A stretch of DNA of 64,000 nt, from assembly GCF_000190415.1 (NCBI RefSeq), contig NZ_AEWF01000004.1, positions 124,001 through 188,000 on the forward strand, in the 5' to 3' direction. Shown one piece after another: positions 25,673 through 36,510 of this stretch; the first letter of the stretch is position 1; every line of letters begins with the position of its first letter. The translations under genes and the position numbers were made by a program. The stretch comes from Candidatus Odyssella thessalonicensis L13 (GTDB lineage Bacteria > Pseudomonadota > Alphaproteobacteria > Paracaedibacterales > Paracaedibacteraceae). The notes under the pieces were generated by a model, which saw nothing but the letters and a program-made list of their open reading frames with translations, ran no database searches and was not told where the DNA came from.

Positions 25673-27751
25673 TTAGCGGCGGCGCTTGCCACGGGGTTGG
25701 GGCTTGGAAAAGGTTGGGGCTTCTATGCCTAACTGTTTGGCTTCTAGTGTTTTCAGCTCATCTCGCAGACGCGCTGCTTCTTCAAATTCCAGGTTTGCAG
25801 CCGCCTCGCGCATGCGCTTGTCCACCTCTTTAATATATGACTCAAGCGTGCGACCGGTCATCTCTTTGGTCTCCGTATCAATGTCGACCGTTAAATGGTC
25901 AGCTTCATAGACACTCTGGATCACATCTTTGATATTCTTTTTAACAGAAGCCGGAGTAATGCCATGTGCCGTATTGTAAGCTTGCTGTTTTTCCCGACGC
26001 CGGTTTGTTTCTGTCAACGCTTCTTGCATAGAGCGGGTGATACGATCAGCATATAAAATAACTTTACCATTGACATTACGGGCAGCGCGTCCAATGGTCT
26101 GGATGAGAGAGGTTCTTGAGCGTAAATAGCCCTCTTTATCAGCATCCAAAATGGCTACCAGACCACATTCCGGGATATCAAGGCCTTCGCGTAATAAATT
26201 GATACCAATCAAGATATCAAATACACCTAAGCGCAAGTCGCGAATAATTTCGATACGCTCTAAGACTTCGATGTCTGAGTGCATATACCGGACTTTTAGC
26301 TCTGCTTCGTTGAGATACTCACTTAAAGCTTCAGCCATTTTTTTAGTTAAAGTTGTCACCAGTATCCGCATGCCTTGGCTGATGGCAGCTTTACACTCAG
26401 CAATTAAATCATCAATTTGATGCTCACTGGGTCGAACCACGCAAACGGGATCAATAAGACCGGTCGGGCGAATGATTTGCTCGGCGAAGACGCCTTGAGT
26501 CTTTTCAAGTTCCCAGGGGCCGGGCGTTGCCGACACGAAAACGGTTTGAGGGCGTAAAGCTTCCCACTCCTCAAATTTTAAGGGGCGATTGTCGGCACAC
26601 GAAGGTAAGCGGAACCCATACTCACTCAAGGTTTGTTTGCGGGCTCGGTCCCCTTTATACATGCCATGCAATTGCGGGATGGTAACATGGCTTTCGTCGA
26701 TAATTAACAGAGCATCGGGCGGAATATACTCAAATAAAGTAGGAGGTGGCTCTCCAGGAGCGCGACCCGTTAAATAGCGGGAATAATTTTCAATGCCAGG
26801 ACAGGTGCCTGTGGCGGCCATCATCTCTATGTCAAATTTGACTCGTTGTTCTAAGCGTTGGGCTTCGAGTAGTTTATTCTGAGTATGAAATTCCTTTAAC
26901 CTTTGCTCCAACTCAAAATGGATCCCTTTAATGGCTTGTTCCATGGTGGGCCCCGGGGTAACGTAGTGGCTATTGGCAAAAACACGGATTTGCTCTAAAC
27001 TGGCAAACTTCTCGCCAGTTAAGGCGTCTATCTCGGTGATCGATTCAATATCATCGCCAAAGAAACTAATCCGCCAGGCTCTGTCCTCATAGTGGGAGGG
27101 AAATATCTCCAGAATATCGCCGCGCACCCGAAAGGTGCCGCGTACAAAGGAGAGATCATTGCGTTTATATTGGATCTCAGTGAGCTTGCGCAGGACTTCA
27201 TTGCGCTGAATATACTGACCCACCTTTAACGGTAGAATCATACCGCTGTAGGTTTCCACGCCCCCAATACCATAAATACACGAGACACTGGCAACAATAA
27301 TAACGTCGCGGCGCTCTAATAAAGCCCGGGTGGCCGAGTGGCGCATGCGATCGATTTGCTCATTAATCGACGCTTCCTTTTCAACATAGGTGTCGGTCCG
27401 GGCTACATAAGCTTCAGGTTGATAATAGTCATAATAGGAAACGAAGTACTCAACAGCATTATGGGGGAAAAATTCCCGCATTTCCGCATACAGTTGCGCA
27501 GCCAATGTTTTATTGGGCGCCAGAATGATCGTCGGCTTTTGAGTGTTAGCAATAACATGGGCCATGGTAAAGGTTTTACCTGAACCCGTCACACCTAATA
27601 AAACCTGGTCTTTTTCCCCTTTGATAACCCCCTCAGTTAATTCAATGATAGCTTGGGGTTGATCACCTGCAGGTTGAAACTCAGAAACAACTTGCAACGG
27701 TGGAGAGGAGACACAATTTTTATCATAAAGAAGAGGAATGACAACACTCAT
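25673..27751 (-). CDS. uvrB: Excinuclease ABC subunit UvrB
   Basis: This is the nucleotide excision repair helicase-like protein that verifies damage handed over by UvrA and positions UvrC. It has Walker A GVTGSGKT ending at K70 of the full frame, the beta-hairpin [10 protein letters not shown] (about 116-125), DESH, the C-terminal helicase motifs QTIGRAARN, and the UVR domain [13 protein letters not shown] near the C-terminus. The frame extends to a GTG at 27784, giving 703 residues. The ATG at 27751 (692 residues) is nearer the family's usual start, but neither has a convincing ribosome site, so the N-terminus is open. Confidence 0.96.
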   Translation of the reverse strand: MSVVIPLLYDKNCVSSPPLQVVSEFQPAGDQPQAIIELTEGVIKGEKDQVLLGVTGSGKTFTMAHVIANTQKPTIILAPNKTLAAQLYAEMREFFPHNAVEYFVSYYDYYQPEAYVARTDTYVEKEASINEQIDRMRHSATRALLERRDVIIVASVSCIYGIGGVETYSGMILPLKVGQYIQRNEVLRKLTEIQYKRNDLSFVRGTFRVRGDILEIFPSHYEDRAWRISFFGDDIESITEIDALTGEKFASLEQIRVFANSHYVTPGPTMEQAIKGIHFELEQRLKEFHTQNKLLEAQRLEQRVKFDIEMMAATGTCPGIENYSRYLTGRAPGEPPPTLFEYIPPDALLIIDESHVTIPQLHGMYKGDRARKQTLSEYGFRLPSCADNRPLKFEEWEALRPQTVFVSATPGPWELEKTQGVFAEQIIRPTGLIDPVCVVRPSEHQIDDLIAECKAAISQGMRILVTTLTKKMAEALSEYLNEAELKVRYMHSDIEVLERIEIIRDLRLGVFDILIGINLLREGLDIPECGLVAILDADKEGYLRSRTSLIQTIGRAARNVNGKVILYADRITRSMQEALTETNRRREKQQAYNTAHGITPASVKKNIKDVIQSVYEADHLTVDIDTETKEMTGRTLESYIKEVDKRMREAAANLEFEEAARLRDELKTLEAKQLGIEAPTFSKPQPRGKRRR

Positions 27752-27848
27752 AAGCGAATTATGGACAAAAGTCGCTTTTTTCACAACCTTTTATTGCGTC
27801 AAAGAGATATTTATTCTTTGTTTTACTTAAAAACTTAAGAGTTATCGT

Positions 27849-27864
27849 CCCTCAAAGTTGAGGG
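27849..27864 (-). terminator. Small hairpin after yejF
   Basis: CCCTCA (27849-27854) pairs with TGAGGG (27859-27864) around a 4-base loop, just downstream of the yejF stop on the minus strand. No U run follows directly on that strand, so a terminator role is doubtful. Confidence 0.25.
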
Positions 27865-27873
27865 GGCTCTATT

Positions 27874-29463
27874 TTATTTGCCGAAAGCAGCTTTAATCAG
27901 TTTTCTGGCATAATCAGATTCAGGGTTGCTGATAATCTGCTCAGCGTTGCCGTGTTCGACGACCTGTCCATCTTTCATGACCATAATGCGATGGCTCATG
28001 GCTTTAATCACTTTTAAGTCATGGCTAATAAACAAATAAGACAGATTATACTTTGCCTGTAAATTGCGTAATAAATGGATAACATCAGCTTGAATAGAGC
28101 GATCTAAAGCTGAGGTCGGTTCATCCAGAATAAGAATTTCGGGTTTAAGAATTAGCGCCCGGGCAATGGCAATCCGTTGGCGTTGTCCTCCAGAAAACTC
28201 GTGCGGGTAGCGATGGCGAGCTTCTTCGGGAAGGCCAACTTCCTTAAGAATACTGATAACTTCTGCCTCGATCTCTGCTGCCGACAGAGTTGAATGGACT
28301 TCTAGACCTTCGGCAATAATTTGGCTGATTGATAGCCGTGGATTTAGAGAGCTAAAAGGATCCTGAAAAATAATCTGGAGCCGGTTTCTTAAAGGTCGCA
28401 TTTGTTTCATGGTCATTGCGTCTAATGGCTGACCACAAAAAACAATTTTGCCTGTGCTGGGCAGTAAGCGGAGTAACGCATACACAAGGGTGCTCTTGCC
28501 ACTGCCGCTTTCCCCGACAATTCCTAGCGTCTCGGCGCGTTTCAGGTGCACGGACACACCTTTGACGGCGGGAAACAGCTTTGCCTTTTGCCAGAACCAT
28601 GGAGCAGGGCGCTTAAATTCGACCTGAATATCCTCTGCTCTAAGAATAATCTCTTCGTGCGGGATCGTAAGTGGAGCCCCTGAAGGCTCAGCAGCAATTA
28701 ATTTTTGAGTGTAAACATGCTGGGGGCTCTGAAGAATCTGGGTAGTAGGCCCACTTTCAACAATTTCACCGTTTTTCATGACGGCAATTGAATCTGCTAT
28801 TTTTGCAACCATACTTAAATCATGACTAATTAAGAGGACGGCCATATTAAATTGTTGCTGCAATGATTTAAGCAGATCAATAATGCCGGCTTGAATCGTG
28901 ACATCAAGAGCCGTAGTTGGTTCATCCGCAATCAGTAACTTAGGCTCACAGGCGAGTGCCATAGCGATCATCACCCGTTGACGTTGTCCGCCTGATAACT
29001 GATGGGGATAAGCTGTGAGACGATCCTCGCCATCGGCAAAACCTACCAGATGCAACAGCTCAATAATCCGGCACCGGATCTGCTCAGGGGTTAACGGCGT
29101 ATGAACGCTCAAGGACTCGCCAATCTGTTGTCCCACCGTATGTAAAGGATTTAAGGCGGTCATCGGTTCTTGAAAAATCATGCCAATCTGGTTGCCACGA
29201 TACGGACGCAGGAAATCCTCACCACGGTTCAGAAGCTCGACATTGTCAAATTGAACGGACCCTGTGGGATGGCTTGCCATAGGATAAGGCAGGAGGCCCA
29301 TAATGGATAGGGCGCTGACAGATTTACCCGAACCGCTTTCCCCAACCAAGGCTAGCGTTTTGCCCCGATCAAGAGAGAAAGAAACATGGCGTACAACATC
29401 AGCCGGAGTATTTTCTTGGTTAGTAAAGCGAACACTTAGGTCATTAACGGTGAGCAGGGTCAT
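27874..29463 (-). CDS. yejF: Peptide ABC importer, double ATPase YejF
   Basis: This 529-residue protein contains two ABC ATPase domains in one chain, as in YejF. Walker A is GESGSGKS in both halves (about 40-47 and 315-322). The ABC signatures are LSGGQRQRV and FSGGQRQRI. Walker B is LLIADEPTTALD and ILILDEPTSALD. The oligopeptide-type C-terminal extension is short. It powers the YejABE importer, which in E. coli takes up microcin C and other peptides. Its ATG overlaps the yejE stop by one base, and it is the last gene of the operon. Confidence 0.93.
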   Translation of the reverse strand: MTLLTVNDLSVRFTNQENTPADVVRHVSFSLDRGKTLALVGESGSGKSVSALSIMGLLPYPMASHPTGSVQFDNVELLNRGEDFLRPYRGNQIGMIFQEPMTALNPLHTVGQQIGESLSVHTPLTPEQIRCRIIELLHLVGFADGEDRLTAYPHQLSGGQRQRVMIAMALACEPKLLIADEPTTALDVTIQAGIIDLLKSLQQQFNMAVLLISHDLSMVAKIADSIAVMKNGEIVESGPTTQILQSPQHVYTQKLIAAEPSGAPLTIPHEEIILRAEDIQVEFKRPAPWFWQKAKLFPAVKGVSVHLKRAETLGIVGESGSGKSTLVYALLRLLPSTGKIVFCGQPLDAMTMKQMRPLRNRLQIIFQDPFSSLNPRLSISQIIAEGLEVHSTLSAAEIEAEVISILKEVGLPEEARHRYPHEFSGGQRQRIAIARALILKPEILILDEPTSALDRSIQADVIHLLRNLQAKYNLSYLFISHDLKVIKAMSHRIMVMKDGQVVEHGNAEQIISNPESDYARKLIKAAFGK

Positions 29464-30488
29464 TAGGCGACTACCTTTCTCGGATCAAATGCATCTCGGA
29501 TCGCTTCCCCAATAAAAACAAGCAGGCTCAAGATAACTGCTAAAGAGGTAAAGCCCGCCAATACCAACCAGGGGGCATTCACATTATTTTTTCCTTGGGT
29601 GATTAACTCCCCTAAAGAGGGGGATCCCGGGGGCAGCCCAAACCCTAAAAAGTCTAAGGATGTTAAGGTGGTAATAGAGGCGTTAATAATGAACGGCAGA
29701 TAGGTAATGGTGGCCACCATAGCGTTGGGAAGAATATGGCGTATCATAATGCGCCTGTTGGCAACCCCCAAAGCTTCAGCGGCGCGGACATAATCAAGGG
29801 AGCGAGTTCGGAAGAATTCTGCCCGCACCACCGCAACTAAGTTCATCCAACCAAAAAGCAGCATAATCCCCAATAGCCACCAAAAGTTTGGCTGGACCAT
29901 GCTTGATAAAATCATCAGCAGATAAAGGATAGGCAGGCCCGACCAGATCTCAATAAAGCGCTGTACATAGAGGTCAACTTTACCCCCAAAATATCCTTGC
30001 AGCCCGCCCACAACAATACCAATCAGCATGGCAAATACAGTTAAAATTAAACCAAACCAAATGGAAATACGGCTGCCATAAATTAGTCGCGCGAGTAAGT
30101 CGCGGCCTTGGTCATCTGTTCCTAACCAGTTATCTTGCGAAGGCGGCGCGGGAGCGGGAACAGTAAGATCGTAATTGACTGTATTGAAGCTATAGGCAAT
30201 CGGAGGGAATAGATACCATCCCTTGGCTGAAATCAGCTCTTTCACCACCGGGTCGCGGTAATTAGTCTCCGTTTCAAAAACGCCTCCCCAATGGGTTTCG
30301 GGATAACTTTTAAGGACGGGACTATAGAAATGGCCATCAAAATACACCACTAACGGCTTATCATTTGCAATAAATTCAGCGCAGCTGGTTATTAAGAAAA
30401 TAATCATAAAAATGATCAGAGAATAATAACCGCGCCGATTCTTCTTAAACTGGGCAATACGCCGGCGTGTCAAGGGGGTGAGCGTCAT
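29463..30488 (-). CDS. yejE: Peptide ABC importer permease YejE
   Basis: This 341-residue inner-membrane permease has an N-terminal membrane segment (about 20-40), a periplasmic insert with GTDDQGRDLLARLIYGSRIS (the DppC/OppC-type hallmark) near 125-144, and the BPD-transporter core with EALGVANRRIMIRHILPN (EAA loop). YejE-type proteins have the long periplasmic insert seen here. It is separated from yejB by two bases and overlaps yejF by one base, so this is a tight operon. Confidence 0.93.
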   Translation of the reverse strand: MTLTPLTRRRIAQFKKNRRGYYSLIIFMIIFLITSCAEFIANDKPLVVYFDGHFYSPVLKSYPETHWGGVFETETNYRDPVVKELISAKGWYLFPPIAYSFNTVNYDLTVPAPAPPSQDNWLGTDDQGRDLLARLIYGSRISIWFGLILTVFAMLIGIVVGGLQGYFGGKVDLYVQRFIEIWSGLPILYLLMILSSMVQPNFWWLLGIMLLFGWMNLVAVVRAEFFRTRSLDYVRAAEALGVANRRIMIRHILPNAMVATITYLPFIINASITTLTSLDFLGFGLPPGSPSLGELITQGKNNVNAPWLVLAGFTSLAVILSLLVFIGEAIRDAFDPRKVVA

Positions 30489-30490
30489 AA

Positions 30491-31585
30491 TTATCCTCGG
30501 GTTGCTGATAGGTCAATACGTCGGTCCACTAACATATAAGTCAAATCTCCAACCAATTGCAGGACCATCCCAATTAAGGTGTAAATAAATAAGGTTCCAA
30601 ACATCAAGGGATAGTCACGGCTGAGAGCAGCTTCAAATCCCATGTAGCCTAAACCATCCAGAGAGAATAGGAACTCAATTAAAAGGGAGGAGGTGAAGAA
30701 TATATTGATAAAAGCGGCAGGGAAGCCGGCAATGACGATCAGCATTGCATTGCGAAAAACGTGGCCGTAGAGCACTGTCCTCTCGGATAACCCTTTGGCG
30801 CGAGCTGTTAAAACATATTGCTTATTAATTTCTTCAAGAAATGAATTCTTAGTCAATAATGTGAGCTTGGCAAAGCCGCCAATAACCATAGCTGTCACCG
30901 GCAAGATAATATGCCAAAGGTAGTCAGTTATCTTCTGGAGCCAGTTAAATTGTGACCATCCCTCAGATACCAAACCCTTAAGCGGAAACCACGTAAAATA
31001 GCTGCCGCCAGCAAAGAACAGAATTAAGAATAGGGCAAATAAAAAGCTAGGAATCGCATAACCGATAACAATGATAGCGCTGGTCCACACGTCAAATTTG
31101 CTCCCATCCCGTACCGCTTTACGAATCCCTAAAGGAATTGAGATCAAATAAATCAGCAATGTTGTCCATAATCCTAAAGAAATTGATACCGGGAGTTTTT
31201 GCTGGATTAAAGTTATGACAGGTGTATCGCGGAAATAGCTTTTACCAAAATCAAGGCAGCTATAATCTTTAATCATTTTTAGGAAACGTTCATGCAGCGG
31301 CTTATCAAAGCCAAATTGCTTCTCTAATTCCTTAATAAACTCTGGATCAATGCCTTGGGCACCACGATAAATAGAGTCATGGCTCCCCATTTGTTCAGCA
31401 TGGCTGCCCATTTCTGAGCCGCCAGAAAGACGAGATTCAGCATCACCCGCTTGGCCGCGAACCTTGGAGATGATCTGTTCAATGGGACCGCCAGGCGCCG
31501 ATTGCACAATAATAAAATTGATAAGCATGATTCCCAATAATGTGGGAATAATAAGGAACAGTCTTTTTAAAATATAGGAAGCCAT
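30491..31585 (-). CDS. yejB: Peptide ABC importer permease YejB
   Basis: This 364-residue DppB/OppB-family permease has the N-terminal motif [16 protein letters not shown] with a first membrane segment at 8-28 and P-G-G-P following. A long soluble insert (about 35-110) is typical of YejB. The EAA loop lies around [20 protein letters not shown]. It pairs with YejE to form the translocation pore. The gene starts 10 bases after yejA. Confidence 0.93.
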   Translation of the reverse strand: MASYILKRLFLIIPTLLGIMLINFIIVQSAPGGPIEQIISKVRGQAGDAESRLSGGSEMGSHAEQMGSHDSIYRGAQGIDPEFIKELEKQFGFDKPLHERFLKMIKDYSCLDFGKSYFRDTPVITLIQQKLPVSISLGLWTTLLIYLISIPLGIRKAVRDGSKFDVWTSAIIVIGYAIPSFLFALFLILFFAGGSYFTWFPLKGLVSEGWSQFNWLQKITDYLWHIILPVTAMVIGGFAKLTLLTKNSFLEEINKQYVLTARAKGLSERTVLYGHVFRNAMLIVIAGFPAAFINIFFTSSLLIEFLFSLDGLGYMGFEAALSRDYPLMFGTLFIYTLIGMVLQLVGDLTYMLVDRRIDLSATRG

Positions 31586-31595
31586 TTAAATCCTG

Positions 31596-33590
31596 TTAGC
31601 TGAATATTCTTTTTATATGCCCTAAGACAGTGGCGAAGAAACTGGAGGTTGAAGATTTGGTCATCCTATTTTTCAGACTCTGTGCTTTTTGCTCATCATA
31701 CCACCAGGTCTGAATATTGAAAGGACTAAATTTGGAGGAAGTTTGCGGATGACCAAATTTGTCCCAATAGGCTACGAAAATTGCGCCTTTATGCCACGCC
31801 GGGATCATATAAAATCCCCACAGTAAAAGGCGATCGAGAGCGCGGGCACGTTGGCACAGTTGCGGATAAGACTCTGATTGGATCATCTGCTCAATAACCT
31901 TATCAATAATCGGATCCTTTATACCTGCATAATTGAATGTGCCCGGACTATCAGCGCGGGCTGATCCAAAGAAGTCTCGCTGTTCATTGCCTAAGGAATT
32001 ACTTTGAAGGATAGAATCCAAGATGATGTCGAAGTCTTTATTGTCGACTTTTTGTGTATAAGCTGCTTTGTCGATGGAGCGGACGCTGGCTTTAATGCCA
32101 ATCCGTTCTATAACATCGACATAAGGCATACATAGCTTTTCTTTGGATTTGTCATCGATAAGGAGTTCAAAGGTAAAAGGGGCGTTTGTCTGCTTGTTTA
32201 CCATGCGGCCGCCTTTAATATGCCATCCAGCCTCCTCAAACAATTTAATGGCTTTACTCATGGTCGCCCGCAGGTCATGTGCATCCTGTTTACTAGGAAG
32301 AGTGAAAGGTTGTGAAAAAACTCTTTCAGGGATCTGCTGCTTCAGCGGCAGCAGCACCTCCAGCTCTTGGGTCGAGGGCAAATCCCGGGCGGCAAAGCAA
32401 GAGTTGGGAAAATAGCTAAGATTGCGACGGTAAGCATTGTAAAAAAGGCGTTTATTAAGCCCTTCAAAGTTATACATAATGGTTAATGCTTCACGGATTT
32501 TAGCATCTTGAAAAAGGGGGCGCCGAAGATTGAAGAAAAACCCATACGTAGGCTCAGTATGCTCATGGGCCAATTCTTCGCGAATGATCCAGCCCTGCTT
32601 AACGGCGGGAAAATTATATTCTGTATTCCATGTTTTAATACTGCCCTCAACACGAAGATCGATGCGTTGACTCTTGAAAGCTTCAAATTGTGAGGTGACA
32701 TCTAAGAAAAATTCGAAGCAAATTTCATCAAAGTTATTCTTGCCTATCTGGCTCGGTATCTGGCTTGCCCACCAGTTTTTAACACGCTCGTAAATGATTG
32801 TGCGCCCGGCATCAAACGATTTGATGCGGTAGGGTCCACTTGACGGCGGGATGTGCAAGGACGTTGAACTGAAATCGACTTTCTCATAAAAATGTTTGGG
32901 GAGAATGAATGTTTGTCCTAGAATTACAGGCAGTTCAGCGTTTTTAGTGCCATCCAGATGGAATTTAATTTGATGCTCTGACAGCTTTTCTACTTTGGTG
33001 ACGTTCTTATAATACGTCCGAAACATCGGACTTCCTTTATCCTTCAAAGTGTTAAAGGACCAAATGACAGTATCCGCGGTGATTTTAACACCATCATCAA
33101 ACTGAGCTTTAGGATTAAGATTAAAAATGATAGAGCTGCGGTCAGGAGCGACTTCAACGCTTTCGGCCACGTAGGAATAAGTTTCCCCGGCTCGATCTGT
33201 GGTCTCTTCCATCAGCTTCGCAAAGATTAAGCCAATACCTGCCGGATAATCTCCCTTAACAATAAAAGGATTAAAGCTGTTAAATGTTCCCAGCGCACTT
33301 AAATGTAACTGTCCGCCTTTGGGGGCGTGAGGATTAACATAATCAAGATGCTTAAAGCCATCGGCATACTTGCGCGTTCCAAAGGTCGACAGGCCTTGCG
33401 CTTTGATTCCTGGCGGCGCGGATGGGGACGGCATTTCTGCGCACGCTGGCAGACAGAAGACGGGGCTTAACGCGAGAAGAAGAAGGAAGCTCTTAGCAAG
33501 ATTAGAGTGCCAGGTGCCAGGAGAAGGGGTGCCAAAGTGCCGACTATAGGGACATTTTAGACTTCCATCTCTTGCAGAAGCTGACTCCAT
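31596..33590 (-). CDS. yejA: Peptide-binding protein YejA of the ABC importer
   Basis: This 664-residue family-5 solute-binding protein captures peptides in the periplasm. The signal-peptide core SFLLLLALSPVF (about 34-45) ends near PACA. The mature domain opens with HGLSTFG-like GLSTFGTRKYADGFKHLDYV, the YejA-type start, and includes PHAPKGGQL and VKNWWASQ. The first 33 residues before the hydrophobic core are unusual: long, Cys/His/Pro-rich, and encoded by a short internally repetitive stretch (GTGCCA repeats near 33500-33540). No other start codon is available nearer the signal core. This may be an inserted repeat element. The gene begins five bases after the cytochrome gene. Confidence 0.92.
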   Translation of the reverse strand: MESASARDGSLKCPYSRHFGTPSPGTWHSNLAKSFLLLLALSPVFCLPACAEMPSPSAPPGIKAQGLSTFGTRKYADGFKHLDYVNPHAPKGGQLHLSALGTFNSFNPFIVKGDYPAGIGLIFAKLMEETTDRAGETYSYVAESVEVAPDRSSIIFNLNPKAQFDDGVKITADTVIWSFNTLKDKGSPMFRTYYKNVTKVEKLSEHQIKFHLDGTKNAELPVILGQTFILPKHFYEKVDFSSTSLHIPPSSGPYRIKSFDAGRTIIYERVKNWWASQIPSQIGKNNFDEICFEFFLDVTSQFEAFKSQRIDLRVEGSIKTWNTEYNFPAVKQGWIIREELAHEHTEPTYGFFFNLRRPLFQDAKIREALTIMYNFEGLNKRLFYNAYRRNLSYFPNSCFAARDLPSTQELEVLLPLKQQIPERVFSQPFTLPSKQDAHDLRATMSKAIKLFEEAGWHIKGGRMVNKQTNAPFTFELLIDDKSKEKLCMPYVDVIERIGIKASVRSIDKAAYTQKVDNKDFDIILDSILQSNSLGNEQRDFFGSARADSPGTFNYAGIKDPIIDKVIEQMIQSESYPQLCQRARALDRLLLWGFYMIPAWHKGAIFVAYWDKFGHPQTSSKFSPFNIQTWWYDEQKAQSLKNRMTKSSTSSFFATVLGHIKRIFS

Positions 33591-33595
33591 CCAGT

Positions 33596-34111
33596 TTAAT
33601 CCTTAAGGGTTTGCAGATAAGCGATTACATCCGCCCGATCTTCGTCTTTTTTAAGTCCCGCAAAGGACATTTTTGTTCCACTCAAAAATTCTTTCGGCTT
33701 ATGGATAAATTGGTTAATTGTCTCAATATCCCAATTTCCACCCAGCTCTTTCATGGCTTTCGAATAAGCAAATTCAGTGCTGCCACGGCCTCTGCCGACA
33801 ACACCCCACAGATCGGGCCCCGTCGGTAATGCGGCGGCTCCTTTAGCAAATACATGGCATTGAGCACATACCTTTTTTGCTAAAGCTGCGCCATTTTCGA
33901 TGTTTGCTTTTGCTAATAGCGGCGTAATAGGGGCTAGCTCTTTTTTTTCTGGCGTAGCTCCCCCTGCTGCAGGGGCCATATCAATCTCAATAATATTTTT
34001 TTGCAGCTGATCGCGATGCATTAAACCATCACTCATGAGGCTTCCTAACATGGAGACAATAAGAGCAAACAATATAGCTCCCGCGATCTTATTAAACTCA
34101 AAGCTATTCAT
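33596..34111 (-). CDS. Membrane-anchored class I cytochrome c (CycM-like)
   Basis: The frame extends to 34186, but the ATG at 34111 has GGAAA upstream and gives the typical alphaproteobacterial start MNSFEFNKIAGAILFALI, an uncleaved membrane anchor. The heme site is CAQCH in the KKVCAQCHVF segment. The axial Met is likely in KMSFAGLKK near the C-terminus. By family knowledge such cytochromes carry electrons from the bc1 complex to terminal oxidase, which indicates aerobic respiration. The protein is 171 residues. Its promoter region is shared with the divergent kdsB. Confidence 0.92.
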   Translation of the reverse strand: MNSFEFNKIAGAILFALIVSMLGSLMSDGLMHRDQLQKNIIEIDMAPAAGGATPEKKELAPITPLLAKANIENGAALAKKVCAQCHVFAKGAAALPTGPDLWGVVGRGRGSTEFAYSKAMKELGGNWDIETINQFIHKPKEFLSGTKMSFAGLKKDEDRADVIAYLQTLKD

Positions 34112-34232
34112 AAATTTTCCAGAAATTTTAGCTATCCTTGAAACAATTATAATCGCAATTGATTCCATTTGCCAATGGGGATTCAAGGATTATATAACAG
34201 AATCATAGATTTCTATAAACACTAACTTAAAA

Positions 34233-34985
34233 ATGACGCAACCTATTATTGTTATTCCGGCGCGCTTAGCTTCCACAAGGTTAGCAAATAAACCTTTAGC
34301 TGATATTCACGGTAAGCCTATGATTGTGCGAGTGCTAGAGCAAGCTCAAAAAACAGCATTAGGCCCCGTTATTGTGGCTTGTTGTGGCGCAGGGATTGCC
34401 GAGATTGTCAGACAGGCAGGCGGTATCGCCATTGAGACGGATCCGGAATTGCCGTCTGGAAGTGATCGTATTGTGGCGGCACTGCGTCAATTTGACCCAC
34501 AAGCAAATTACGATGTTGTCATTAACCTGCAAGGGGATCTACCAACCATTGATCCGACGCTAATCCGTGCTTCTCTGGCACCGTTACAAGATTCCAAGGT
34601 CGACATTGCTACTTTATGTTGTCGAATTGAGGACCTTGCTGAAATCCATAACCCCAATGTGGTCAAGATTGCTTTATCTGAGTGGCAAAGCAAGCACGGC
34701 GCTGATATTAGCCGCGCGGTGTATTTTAGTCGACTCCCTGTCCCAGCCAATGCCAGTACTTATTATCACCATATTGGCCTTTATACCTATCGCCGCAGCT
34801 CCCTAGAAACCTTTGTGGCTTTGCCCCCTTCGTACTTAGAAAGGACGGAAAAATTAGAGCAGTTGCGGGCATTGGAATCAGGTATGCACATTGAGGTGGT
34901 TTTAGTTGAGGCGATGCCCCAGAGTGTCGATACCCCAGAGGATTTAGCAAAGGTTTGTCAATCTTTTAAAGCTAACAAGGAGTGA
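34233..34985 (+). CDS. kdsB: 3-deoxy-manno-octulosonate cytidylyltransferase KdsB
   Basis: This 250-residue enzyme activates Kdo as CMP-Kdo for lipopolysaccharide core synthesis. The nucleotide-binding motif IPARLASTRLANKPLADI is at 6-23. ATDPE-like IETDPELPSGSDR is at about 71-83, and INLQGDLPTIDP at 100-111. The C-terminal HHIGLYTYRRSSLE is characteristic of KdsB. Its presence indicates a normal Kdo-containing LPS. It is transcribed away from the cytochrome c gene and converges on the DUF971 gene. Confidence 0.96.
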   Translation: MTQPIIVIPARLASTRLANKPLADIHGKPMIVRVLEQAQKTALGPVIVACCGAGIAEIVRQAGGIAIETDPELPSGSDRIVAALRQFDPQANYDVVINLQGDLPTIDPTLIRASLAPLQDSKVDIATLCCRIEDLAEIHNPNVVKIALSEWQSKHGADISRAVYFSRLPVPANASTYYHHIGLYTYRRSSLETFVALPPSYLERTEKLEQLRALESGMHIEVVLVEAMPQSVDTPEDLAKVCQSFKANKE

Positions 34986-35118
34986 GAAAAAAGAAGCTGG
35001 TACTGGAGGCTCCTATAAATCGCTTCTGATCACGCTATGACGGATCGCTTAATTATTGTAAATGCTGTTCGCAAGGGGTAAAGTTTTCAACAAGGAAATG
35101 TTGGGCTTAAATCAAGAG

Positions 35119-35496
35119 TTACCGAGCCAATCCCATGGATTTCAGCATGATAAGATAGCGAGACCAGTTCTCACTGTTCTTACGCCCCAGATCATAAAGA
35201 TAAGCCCAAGTGTAAATGCCGGTCGAATGATTGTCATTAAAATGGATGCGAATGGCGTAATTTCCCACCGATTCAATCTGATTAATAGCTACATTTTGGC
35301 AGCCAGAAATGATCTTCTTCTGGCTACTGCCATGACCTTGAACCTCAGCGGAGGGGCTTTCTACTCTCAAGTATTCTGCTGTGAGCCTGAAAAGGGTGCC
35401 ATCATCAAATTCAACTTCTAAAATACGCTCTTTTTTTAAAAGGCGGATATTGGTGGGCCAGGGAGTGACGGTAAGATGAGCATGACTCATTGGCAA
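35119..35496 (-). CDS. DUF971 (GBBH-like N-terminal) protein
   Basis: This 125-residue protein matches the DUF971 / gamma-butyrobetaine-hydroxylase-like N-terminal domain. It opens with [21 protein letters not shown] (13-33), then [18 protein letters not shown] and the C-terminal [12 protein letters not shown]. This domain is a small metal-binding module, often linked to iron-sulfur contexts, whose own activity is not settled. The start overlaps the Trm112-like gene by ten bases; an ATG two codons later is also possible. Confidence 0.88.
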   Translation of the reverse strand: MPMSHAHLTVTPWPTNIRLLKKERILEVEFDDGTLFRLTAEYLRVESPSAEVQGHGSSQKKIISGCQNVAINQIESVGNYAIRIHFNDNHSTGIYTWAYLYDLGRKNSENWSRYLIMLKSMGLAR

Positions 35497-35744
35497 TCCT
35501 TATTAAACATGTCTTTGAACTCCTGCGCTTTGGCTTCATCAACAATTTCCGCCTCATCAATCAGCATAATCGGTACTCCCTTAACTATAGGATAAGCAAG
35601 GCCCGCCGCTTCACTAATTAAGCGATTATTTTGACGATCATAAGTCAAAGTCGTCTTGGTTAAAGGGCAAACTAATATTTCAAGTAATTTGGGATCGACC
35701 GCAATACCCACCGTTTTATCCTCAATGATAGGTTGTATTCTCAT
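35487..35744 (-). CDS. Trm112-like / UPF0434 family protein
   Basis: This small protein has the [17 protein letters not shown] pattern and the [18 protein letters not shown] ending of the Trm112p-like (YcaR/UPF0434) family, which by homology stabilises methyltransferases or acts in zinc-ribbon fashion. Here only one Cys remains in the first half, as in many bacterial members. The frame extends to 35771, but the ATG at 35744 follows a GGGGGG ribosome site and was chosen. It overlaps the upstream LON-domain gene by about 23 bases and the DUF971 gene by ten. Confidence 0.87.
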   Translation of the reverse strand: MRIQPIIEDKTVGIAVDPKLLEILVCPLTKTTLTYDRQNNRLISEAAGLAYPIVKGVPIMLIDEAEIVDEAKAQEFKDMFNKDCQ

Positions 35745-36396
35745 TCGCGCCCCCCAGAGCAGCCATTTCAATTAACATGGTAATCATTTGTGACTGTTCC
35801 TGGATAGACTCTGTTTCTAGTAAAGCCTGTTTTTCTGATGGTGGCAAGGGGCATGCCATTGATAAGGCTGTCAATAATTTATGGTTTGAGGTTTTATTTA
35901 TTTCATCCCAGTTGGGGGCAATGTCAAGACGATCAAAGTAAGGCTTTAAGGCCCGCAGTAAGCGGGGACGGTCCATCTGAAAATCCACTTCTTCTATAAG
36001 ATCGCTGGCATAGGGTTCATAATCCACGGTTGCAATCGGATAACCGCTCTCACTTTCTTTCTGCTCAAGTAGGCGGAACCGCATGACTCCTTCTAACTCT
36101 GCTATCAGTTTATTTTCTTCATGCTCCACAACATCGACTATTTTAGCAAGACAGCCAGTTTCGAACAGACCTAGCCGATCTAAGTCAGTTTTGCCGCGTA
36201 AACTGGCGCTCGGTTGGATTAATCCTAATAGCTTGTTACTGGTCATACAGTCGCTAATCATTGCCAAATGCGACGAATCAAAAACAGGTAGCGGTAGATG
36301 AGCTTTAGGTAAAAGAATAGCTCCCCGCACCATAAATAAAGGAATTTGAGAAGGTAAGTCTTTGATAGATATAATAGTGTTAGCCCAATCTTTCAT
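35722..36396 (-). CDS. LON substrate-binding domain protein
   Basis: This 224-residue protein corresponds to the stand-alone LON N-terminal (PUA-like) domain. It opens with [23 protein letters not shown] (18-40), then [17 protein letters not shown] and [10 protein letters not shown], followed by a helical C-terminal part. There is no ATPase or protease domain, as usual for this conserved alphaproteobacterial protein. Together with the overlapping Trm112-like and DUF971 genes it forms a three-gene operon commonly kept in this class. The exact role is unknown. Confidence 0.9.
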   Translation of the reverse strand: MKDWANTIISIKDLPSQIPLFMVRGAILLPKAHLPLPVFDSSHLAMISDCMTSNKLLGLIQPSASLRGKTDLDRLGLFETGCLAKIVDVVEHEENKLIAELEGVMRFRLLEQKESESGYPIATVDYEPYASDLIEEVDFQMDRPRLLRALKPYFDRLDIAPNWDEINKTSNHKLLTALSMACPLPPSEKQALLETESIQEQSQMITMLIEMAALGGANENTTYH

Positions 36397-36510
36397 TTTT
36401 TTAAAATCTTATATATTCTTTGATAACAAAAAGATGGACATTCTTAACCCAAATCGCAAGGGGAAAATTGAAAAAAATCCTTGGATTACAGATTTTGTTT
36501 TAGAAATCTT

